From Posidonia oceanica (taxonomy: Eukaryota; Streptophyta; Magnoliopsida; Alismatales; Posidoniaceae), in contig JAZBRS010000075.1 in NCBI GenBank assembly GCA_037176725.1, forward strand, positions 77,626,001 through 77,690,000: a DNA stretch of 64,000 nt, written 5' to 3'. Shown piece after piece: positions 56,199-64,000 of this stretch; within the stretch, counting starts at the first letter, position 1, and every line of letters starts with the position of its first letter. Below the pieces are notes generated by a model. The model was not told the DNA's origin. It saw only the letters and a list, made by a program, of their open reading frames with translations, and searched no databases. The position numbers were made by a program, and so were the translations under genes.

Positions 56199-57628
56199 TG
56201 TAAATATCCCATTTTCGCATTTTCCAGAGTTCATAGAGGACAGGAACTTCTGAGACACCCAGATTACATAACTAAGGCTTTAATAACACATTTTTCGGAG
56301 TTTTCGTGACTTACTTAAAAAAACAACACTTGAATCTACTTAGCTCAAGGACGTTAGCTGTGGCAGAGCTGACTCGCCCAAACTGGTGGCAAGTTTGAGT
56401 ACCTTTGAGCACACTTTTTCACTCAAATCCGTGGCAGATTTGAGTTAAAGAAGATATTTTCATGATTTCATGAGATATCTGAAGTTTTACAGGCTTTTAA
56501 TCGAGTTTTTTGGATTAAACTTAAAAGACAGGGTTAAAAATGGAAAAGACGTTGCTAGTTGCCAGCTGGAGAGGCAACTGGGATAGGCGCCATGTCAATA
56601 GGCGACTAACCTAGGCGCCACTCTAAGCGGCGACTGACAGTGGTGGTCTCCGTTAACCGAATCGGACAGTTGCTTTTCCAGGGTTAATTCCCACTAACCC
56701 CTCAACCTTTAGGCGCCATCTCAACAGGCGACTAGACAGTTACGGAACTGCCTCGGTCTTCCCCACGATCCTTGACCACTAGGCGCCACTCCAACCGGCG
56801 ACTAATGATCATGGTTCCTGTCAACCGAATTTCTACGGTTTTCTCCACGTTTGACTGAGCAGTTGCTAGCCTTAGTCGCCTTCCCATGCGGCGACTGGCC
56901 ATAACTGTCACTTTTTCTAGAAATTTCTATGTGTTAACCACCCACACCCCTTGGAGTCTATAAATAGACCCCGTGGGTCAATGTTTGAACCTCTGGCCAG
57001 TTGTGAGGAAAACCTATCTTGGAGAAATTCTCTTTAGGTTTTTAAGGTTTTGAGCTTCTACCTTCAAACAGCTAGAGTTTTCAAGCCAGAAACCCTAGTC
57101 TCCACCCTCAATCCAGAGAAACCCAAGATCCCAGAGATTACTACATCCCAACTACGATCCCAGAGATCTCGAGTCTAGCCGGATCTCCGACCGTGCCCCC
57201 ACTTCTACTCCACTGCATACAGCAAAAGGGTGAAGGGAGTATCTTCTTCCAATCTTCTTCATTACATTTCATATTACATTCCTTAAAATAGGACTCATAG
57301 CATATGCATGCGGGGAACAACCCCCGATTAGTATTAGATCTATTTGTTTCTAGTATTCCATATTCTTCTTTGTTAACATTTACTACACTTGAACTAATCT
57401 ACATCTTTTATTCTCATTTGTTTTGAAGGAAAGGAAATTGCTTACATAACATGAAGGAGCCGCTGGACGACATCCTGCCGTCGATCCAGTGATTCGAGTA
57501 CTCACAGCTTCATCATCTCCCCCCAAGGTGTCTTGTCTACCCAAAGGCGAGTGGCGATCACCACAGAGTTGACAACGTACGTGGAGGCGCAGTCATCTTT
57601 TTAAACACCCCCCAATTCCACATCCACA
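56199..57628 (+). mobile_element. 5' LTR of an Ogre-like element, LTR F
   Basis: A 1430-bp LTR, TGTAAATATC to CACATCCACA, close in length and terminal sequence to LTRs D and E. TATA box TATAAATA at 56959-56966, with transcription expected about 30 bp later. Near 57549 it carries GTGGCGATCACC, as LTRs D/E carry GTGGCGATCACACC. It is followed after 2 bases by a primer-site-like GTGGCGATCACGG. The upstream 5 bp GGATT (56194-56198) should be its target duplication; no partner was found. Confidence 0.75.
56583..56896. repeat. TAGGCGCC/GGCGACTA hairpin motifs in LTR F
   Basis: Pairs at 56583-56607, 56611-56637, 56710-56734, 56780-56804 and 56873-56896. Each has TAGGCGCC (or TAGTCGCC), an 8-12-nt spacer, then GGCGACTA or GGCGACTG. 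The arms are near-perfect inverted repeats. Two more occur in the leader at about 57884-57952. Confidence 0.75.
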
Positions 57629-57632
57629 AAAG

Positions 57633-57648
57633 TGGCGATCACGGTAGG
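57633..57648 (+). promoter_or_regulatory. Putative primer binding site of the LTR F element
   Basis: TGGCGATCACGGTAGG shortly after the LTR end starts TGGCGA, as expected for pairing with a CCA-ended tRNA. It differs from the TGGCGACTC.GCTGGGGA of the other elements. I cannot name the tRNA with certainty. Confidence 0.5.
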
Positions 57649-58709
57649 ACTTGATTTCAGCCAACCTTCGTGTAATGTAAGCAAATCCCTTTCCTTCTTC
57701 CCTTTTATTTTGTAGATCTAAGTGTTGTTTTCAATTTGGAAATCGTGCGAGTAGGCTTTTTCACGATACCCCGAACTTTTTGTTATGTTTTTACTGTTTC
57801 TGACATTAGTAAAACCCCTACCTTCGACAACTGGGACTATTTTACTAAGGTCAGGAGACTTTGGCACTGAGCCGCCCGTCCAAGGAGCGCCTGTCCAAGT
57901 CGCACCTCCAGGAGGCGACTGATAGGGGCGCCACTGTAACAGGCGACACATCCTGAGTCTGTTTATACTGTAGATTATTACTGTTTTTTTCGTAATTTGT
58001 CCTGTATTTTTTGATCTGCAGTAGCATAAAAAAAAATTTAAAAAACAACACTTCCTCTCCACTGTGTTTTAGTTTTTTTAACGATTTCTAGGTTTACTTA
58101 TGTCCACCCTTAAGGTGGAAACTAATTCGTTTATATATTAAAGTAAAAGTTCCTTAAGGAAATCTTCCTCTAGTTAGAACAATTAATCTAAGCGAACCCG
58201 GGCCAGTGCAAGTCGCTCTCCCATACTCAGTGTTAATTGTAATAGCTAGATCAAGATCTTGAGGTGTCCTAAGTAGTTATTTTTGACTCCTCATTCTCCC
58301 TGAGTCAAAAATAGCCCTTAGTAGATACTTGCACTTTAATATTTTATGTTTATTTACTGTTTTGTGGTTTGATTAAGTGCCAAACCTAAGGACAGAATCC
58401 TAGGTGGAGGATCCCTCTTTAGAGAGACAAGCCCCCTATCAAGGCCCTCTTGGTGGACCCTAAAGAAGGTTAAGGAGGAGTACCTGAAAGCAAAAAAATC
58501 CCAGTTACTTGTGACCCACGCAGGTTTAATTAATCATTCCATTAATTAAACACTTAAACAAGTAAAAACAACGCACTGTTTGAAACCTGTTTCTTTTAAT
58601 TTTCCTGACTGTTGCGTGGTCTGTCTAAGACAGACCTGGTTTGCTGACCGTCTGCTGCAGGGACCTTGCTCAGCTTCAGGCTGATTAAAGGCTCCTTATC
58701 TGCCTATTC
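57649..58709 (+). other. Leader region of the LTR F element
   Basis: Non-coding between primer site and gag. It includes two extra TAGGCGCC-type hairpins near 57884-57952 and AT-rich sequence. Around 58620-58665 it is pyrimidine-rich with CTGCAG, a possible 3' splice site. Confidence 0.5.
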
Positions 58710-59693
58710 CAGAAGAGTTTGATCGGCTCCGCGCTCATGTGGTTCACGTCCCTTGACACGGCTACGGTTCAGACTTGGACTGGTCTTTCTCGGGCTTTCC
58801 TTGAGCAATATGCTTTCAATCTTGACTTGATCCCCAAGAGGGAGGATCTCGTCGCCATCCGGTAGAGGCTCCAAGAGCCATTCGGGGTGTATATCGGTCG
58901 CTGGTGCTCCATAGCCGCCCAGGTCAGAGATAGACCCTCTGAGGAGGATTCTATCGATATGATCATCAAAGGGGCGCTGCCAGTGACTGGGACCCTGCTT
59001 TGCATCCAACACATCACTAGTTTTGCATCGCTGATTAGGGCTGGCGCCTGCGTGGAAAGCTCACTGCAGAGTGGGCATTTCCCCGCACTTTCTGCATTGG
59101 CTAGGCAGGCCAACAACAGCAGCAACAACTCCGCTTCCGACTGCTCTGAGCAGCACGCCATCGCATGCGCTGATCCTCCTGAGGTGCCTGCCATTGCAGA
59201 AAGTCAGTCGGACCCTTTTCCGCTAGTGCCCGCACCTATTTATGCACCCACTGCACACATTGTCACCGTTGAGCCGGTGCATCACATCGCACCAGCTCAG
59301 CAAGGACAGCAGCCTAGGCAGAGACGAGTTCGCCGCGCTAAGAGCGACTTCACCCCACTTGGTGAGCCACTAAGCGCCGTCTTTCCCCAGGTTGTGTCGC
59401 TTCTGAGGCTCCCGGAAACTCGCCCGCTACCAAACCCTTTTCCGAGGTGGTACAATGCGAGCAAGTATTGCGATTACCATCGAGCCGCGGGGCATTCGAC
59501 GGATAATTGCCTCACTCTCCGGGATGTCGTTCAGGACCAGATTGACAACGGGACCCTCATCATCAGTCCGCAGGAGGCTGCTCACCCACCTGCACTTGCA
59601 CTCGCAGACCCTAGCATAGCTGGCCCTTCCTCTTCTGAGCCTGCGGGCTTCGAGGATGCCGAAATCTTGGGGGCTTACCCCAATCTTCTTTGA
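58710..59693 (+). pseudogene. gag of an Ogre-type element
   Basis: The frame includes MWFTSLDTATVQTW from 58737, then GLSRAFLEQYAFNLDLIPKR, an in-frame stop at 58863, and FGVYIGRWCSIAAQVRDRPSE, the retrotransposon gag core. Further on, residues read FTPLGEPLSAVFPQVV, LPNPFPRWYNASKYCDYHRA and GHSTDNCLTLRDVVQDQIDN (near 59455-59550). This is the Ogre-type zinc-knuckle region C-x2-H-x4-H-x4-C. The C-terminus ends at 59693. No protease, reverse transcriptase or integrase follows, so pol is deleted. Confidence 0.88.
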
Positions 59694-60025
59694 ATCCAGC
59701 TCTGCCCCAGTGGGTCCTTCCGATCCCATCGGCGCAATCCCCTCTTCCTATCTCTCCCTGTTTGCCCGAGGGACGCTCGGAAGCATAACGGCAAAATCGA
59801 CAGCAAGGCCAGTCGCAACACCATCCAGGTTAGCTTCTCCTCCAGCATCAATAGCCCCAGTGCTCCCCACACTGCCATCAACAGATCCAGCAGCCCCAGT
59901 GCTCCCCGCACTACCATCAGCAGATCCAGCAGCCCCAGTGCTCCCCGCACTGCCGACAGTGGATCTCGCCGACAGCCTCAGCATCGTAGGGGCAGACTCA
60001 GCACCTCCCTCCCGAGATCGCTGAC
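59694..60025 (+). other. Post-gag segment with 39-bp minisatellite
   Basis: An open frame (59656-60024) overlaps the gag end in another frame. It contains a Pro/Ala repeat from a ~39-bp DNA repeat (GCCCCAGTGCTCCCCGCACT, about 59848-59965, 3 copies). It may be a shifted continuation toward protease. A good 5' splice-site match (CAG/GTAAGT) follows at about 60027. Confidence 0.5.
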
Positions 60026-61769
60026 AGGTAAGTCCCTCTTACCTCTCTTTTCTTTTCTGCACTGTCTTTTCTTTTCATTTTGTTTTGTTTTTGTGTTTTC
60101 TTGCCATGTCAGAAAATCATAAAAAGCATAAAAACAGCAAAAACCCTAAAAACTTGCATTTTTTCCTACATGCATTCATCATTTGGGCTGATACCCCTGA
60201 CTATTCGGCGATAGGTCCGTTAACCTATCATCACTAGGCTGGCAGCCCTAACTGCTTGGCGATAGATCCGTCAACTTATCATTCGGGCTGATATCCCTAA
60301 CTATTCGGTGATAAGTCCGTCAACTTATCACTTGCACATATCAATCACTTTGCATGCATATCCATCATCTGTCATCATGCATTGTCATTTATTGCTTGTA
60401 CATATCATTTCTTGCATCCTGTAAAGCATAAAGCCAAAAAAATTAAGAAAATAAAAAAAGCAGCAAAAATATTTTCTTCGCCTTCTTACTGGTTTTCCCT
60501 TTTTATGTTTTCCTAAGCCAAAAATCATAAAAATACAAAACCAAAAAACATGTTTGTCCTTTCCCCTACTAAAATATACAACCTACTAAAATATACAAAA
60601 CTCACAAACATTTGTATAATCAGAAACCGGCTTTGGACAAACAAGCAGCGCCTAGAGGATGTCAGGCAATGACGATCTCAGGCAGGTCTCACCCGAGCGG
60701 CGCCATCTCTTGCATGTGGCTACAGAGTGAGACTAGAGCAGAACAGAGTGTCTCGCTGAGCTCAATGCTCCCAAAGCGAGATCCACCTTAACCAGAGAGT
60801 CCACCAGACATGGAAAGGACCAAAGCAGAGCAGAGCATAGCATAGCCTGAGGCTATCGACACATTGCAGAGGCTGAGGTGTACGCCGATCAGCCGAACTC
60901 TCAATGCCTCACCTGGGACCGCTACCCCAAGAGGGCGAAGTCATGTATATCCAAAAGAACAGAGGTCATGTGAGCAAAAGAAATGTGACAACATGATATG
61001 CATGCTGAGCACAAAAGAAAAATGCAGAAAAAAGTTGAAGAAAGAAGGCGCTCATGAGAGGAGTGACTAGGATGAGCGTCGAAGCCCCCTCAGCTTTCAG
61101 CTCCAAGCGCTACACTAGCAACTGCATGGGATGCATCATCAGGAGGACCTGGCCCCACCCTCCGAGCACAACAGCACGCTCCAATCTCCTTCGCAGACAT
61201 CTCTACTCCCTTGGCAGGCTAGATGCAACTTCAGTCACTCATGAGGGGAAAAGAAAGATCTACTCTGTGAGCGTCAAAAGCGGTAGTTGGTTCCGAAGAA
61301 TTGAGACGAGGGCTAAGAAGCTGCATCCAATGCTTCTGCTATCCTGCAACCAAGGGCTATACTCTGCAAAGCCAAGGCCTCATCTCGAACCAAGAGTGAG
61401 AAAGAGAGCCACCGACCACAACTCGGCATGGCATCGCTCAAGGATTGAGTCTCCTGAGTCAAGAATTGCAGAAGCATCCTCATGGCATAGCTGCTTTGAG
61501 TCCAAAAGCCACCAAAACATGCATGCTGTAATATATCTTTATCTTCTTTTCTCTCTGTTTTCGAAACTGGAGCCAAGGACGAGCACTTTTGCCTGCCTCG
61601 CTCGGAGGCTCCGCGCTTTTCAAATTTTGCCGCCCACCGCGTGGGTAGGTCCGTGATGACCGGCATGCCCCTCGTTTGTCACCTCGTGACGCCACGAAGC
61701 GTGCCTGCGCTGAGACCATTGCACTCCTAACACGATGGGTTACTATTTCCTTTCTGCATCATTTCTGTA
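60026..61769 (+). other. Non-coding remnant where pol is missing
   Basis: AT-rich to 60640, with words CGGGCTGATA.CCC and GGCGATAGGTCCGTTAACC near 60175-60330, then a more GC-balanced stretch to 61770 without recognised domains. The 200-codon ORF at 61054 gives no family that I recognise. The region joins gag to 3' UTR repeats, so it spans the internal deletion. Confidence 0.45.
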
Positions 61770-62575
61770 TCCAGGCTACCAATCCTAACTGCTCGGCGAT
61801 GGGTCTGTCAACCTATCATTTTATCGTGCTATCATTTCTGCATTCGGGCTGGCAGCCCAACTGCTTGGCGGTGGGTCCATTAACCTATCACTCTGCATTC
61901 CTCTACATCGGGCTAGTAGCCCTAAGTACTCGATTGACGCCCGTTAAAATGTCACCCCGCATATCCGCGCTACATTCGGGCTGATATCCCCAACTATTTG
62001 GCGATAAGTCTGTTAACTTATCACCCTGCATTTGCATTATTCCATTGCATCCCCCACCGTCATTGCACTTCGCGCAGTGAGCCCTTACATCCATTCCACT
62101 GCATTCAGGCTAGTAGCCCTAACTACTCGGCTGACAAACCCGTTAGTGTTGTCTCCACCTTGCATTTTGATGCCATGGGCGCTTCGGCTGTCCCCGGGTA
62201 TCGTTCACCGATACCAGGGGCATCTTTATTTAGCTATCCCATTGTATTCCATTTCCGTCTGCATTCAGGCTGACATCCCTAACTGTTACGGGAGCGTCTA
62301 CGGACCTCTGCCATACCTTCGGGTATGGTATTCCCATTGCATTCATGGTTACAAGTTATCCCCCTTGTAATCACCCCTATTGCCTGACAGACTCGCTGGC
62401 CTGTCACCACCTCGCGGGTTGATAGCCCCAACTATCCGGTGATGAGTCTGTTAACTCCTCGCGGGCTGATAGCTCCAACTATCCGGTGATGAGTCCGTTA
62501 ACTCCTCGCAGGCTGATAGCCTTAACTATCCGGCGATAGGTTCGTTAACCTATCACCCATTTCATCTTAGTGTAA
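61770..62575 (+). repeat. 3' UTR repeats (GGGCTGATAGCCCTAACTA type)
   Basis: Degenerate units of about 60-100 bp, each with CGGGCTGATAGCCCTAACTA or GGCTAGTAGCCC, then CGGCGATAGGTCCGTTAACC and TATCAC. The last three near 62400-62570 are tight and nearly regular at about 50 bp. This is the position where Ogre-type elements carry variable tandem repeats. Confidence 0.75.
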
Positions 62576-62580
62576 TAGTA

Positions 62581-62751
62581 TTTTGTTGCATGGCATTAGC
62601 ATTTCATCATCACCCGGACATCGCGCAACCAGGATCGTTTTCCCAGTTTCGCCTGCCCGGCGTTCCACTGTTTGTACACTGCATTTCACAGCATTCGCAT
62701 TGCATAGCATCATATAGCTTCTTTGTATGCCTTGTAGAGTCAGTCCTAGTA
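62581..62751 (+). mobile_element. B-type 3' UTR fragment
   Basis: The reverse complement of about 17810-17972. It breaks off at GTCCTAGTA and continues as LTR interior, skipping the rest of the 3' UTR, the polypurine tract and the first ~2.5 kb of the LTR. Confidence 0.82.
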
Positions 62752-63627
62752 GTTTGGTTGAACCTATTTTAAAACGCCGATTTGGTTTCATTCGCCATTT
62801 TCCGTGTTTGATCGCTTCTTATGCCTACTGCTACCCCCATGCATGCTACCCGACTCCTGTTTCGGTTTTGCACCTCCCTTGCATCGTTTTCCGCGCCTCT
62901 ACATCGTTTTCCGCGCTCTTGCATTGTTTTTTGTGCTTTCGCATCGTTTTCCGCACTCGCATAGTTTTCCACGCCTCCTTGGTTTATCCCTTGCATGTCA
63001 TTTGCATTGTCTGGTTTTCCCTGTAATTTTATTTATCGCCTGCATTTGCATTAAGGCTATGATGCTTACTGCCTAGGAGTTCTCATGGAGCAGGGTTCAC
63101 CCGGTTCAGAACACTAGCAGCGCTACTGAGCACATAGATAGCACGTTTATTTCCCATGCGTAGCAATCAGACATTCAATGCATTTAGGCATTAGGCAAGC
63201 ATCTTCCTGCATTAGCGAGCAAGATTGCCTAAGAAAGACTGACTCTCGGACGTATCGAGGGTGGCTAACACCTTCCCCGTGCGTTACAGGAGTCCTTGCC
63301 CTTTCTCTTGGCCCACAATGACCTTTCCTTCATCCTAGGCACGAGTGATAGCATAGCATAGCATAGCATCGCATTGTGTTGCATCGCATCTCTTTGCATC
63401 TGGTTTTGCATGTTTTTTCATGCACTACCCTCGGTTTTCCTTGTCTCCCAATTTAATAGACCTGGTGGCGACTCCGATTTGTCTTATCATTTCTTTTTCT
63501 TCTTTTGCCAGCGTTTCCGAGTCAAATTTCTTCCCTCGGATCCTACTGCATATAGTGAGCCTATTTTGATCGGTGCACGCGAGCTTTGGCATCAAGCATG
63601 GACGATCAGAATTTCAGGATTACTACA
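62752..63627 (+). mobile_element. B-type LTR, 5'-truncated, used as 5' LTR
   Basis: The reverse complement of about 13108-13965. It includes a ~21-bp GTTTTCCGCGC repeat (62880-62975) and the ACAGGAGTCCTTGCCC block near 63280-63305. It ends GGATTACTACA at 63627, directly before a primer site. Confidence 0.85.
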
Positions 63628-63628
63628 G

Positions 63629-63646
63629 TGGCGACTCCGCTGGGGA
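63629..63646 (+). promoter_or_regulatory. Primer binding site (tRNA-Arg type)
   Basis: TGGCGACTCCGCTGGGGA right after the LTR end. It shows that another Ogre-like element starts here and runs off the window. Confidence 0.87.
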
Positions 63647-64000
63647 GCCAGACTCCAGCTTTCGTCTTGGCCTTCTCGCCGCTTACTTTTGTGCTTTGCT
63701 TGCCTTCCGCTTCTGCTTGCCTTGCTTGCTTACCTGCCTACTTGTTTATTTACTTGCTTTATGCCATGATTGCTTACGCTGCTTTATTTTCCTACATCAC
63801 ATGCCTAAACACTTGCTTGGCGCACTATGCATGCTTTTTGTGTGATATGTGTTTTGTTTTACACAAATACTATGTCACCATGCACGCACATACCATGTAT
63901 ACTTGCTTTTTAATATGATAAGTGTTTTCTCTTCACTATCGTGCCACATACACCTGCACATGCCATGCCCATGCTTTTTGCCTTGCTGTGTGAATTGCTT
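63647..64000 (+). other. Leader of a B-type Ogre-like element
   Basis: T/C-rich, CTTGCTTG-rich, similar in style to 23100-23760 and sharing words such as CATGCTTTTTG.GTGAT. Runs off the window end. Confidence 0.6.

Overview
The window is repetitive nuclear DNA from a flowering plant. I see no rRNA, tRNA, CRISPR array or intact host gene. Nearly every base can be assigned to nested, mostly decayed retrotransposons, dominated by Tat/Ogre-type Ty3/gypsy elements. The very long LTRs (up to about 6 kb), the tRNA-Arg-type primer sites and the tandem-repeat 3' untranslated regions fit a dicot with a large Ogre load. A legume is my best guess, but nothing here fixes the species.

Layout. 1-2475 is the end of a Tekay/Del-like LTR (ends TCGTTACA). 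It interrupts a Ty1/copia element whose remains lie at 2476-2719, 5765-6335 and 6712-~6990. A second insert in the same copia element is a 3.0-kb solo Ogre-like LTR (LTR A, 2720-5764). 6990-9835 is AT-rich spacer with a TIR-bounded insert flanked by 38-bp direct repeats. 9836-13107 is a minus-strand LINE cut by LTR B (13108-16477, minus), the 3' LTR of a truncated Ogre-like element whose 3' UTR runs to about 17972. A 5'-truncated giant LTR (C2, ~17973-23079, plus) follows with its primer site, 5' UTR and the first codons of an ORF.

The centre (24585-55436) is the key structure. A minus-strand Tat element carries gag, two protease-like domains, a G-patch, RT, RNase H, a second RNase H and integrase (52001 down to 43587). 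Next comes an opposite-strand cassette of three plant-mobile-domain (PMD) genes (29504-35951), then tandem repeats, a polypurine tract and LTR D (24585-25959). Its gag side is fused to an inverted copy of the same 3' end (repeats, polypurine tract and LTR E, 52150-55436), so the block has LTR arms in inverted orientation. A 5958-bp solo LTR with perfect GAGTG target duplications (37302-43259) sits inside it.

The right end holds a B-type LTR fragment, a deletion derivative with LTR F and an Ogre gag (56199 to about 62570), and a B-type 3' UTR joined directly to a truncated LTR that is followed by a primer site (62581-64000).

The most unusual signal is a repeated double-hairpin module built from GTTGGACGC/GCGTCCAAC. 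It recurs roughly every 230 bp in LTRs A and B, occurs in LTRs D/E, and lies beside the PMD genes. An analogous but different hairpin, TAGGCGCC/GGCGACTA, recurs in LTR F.
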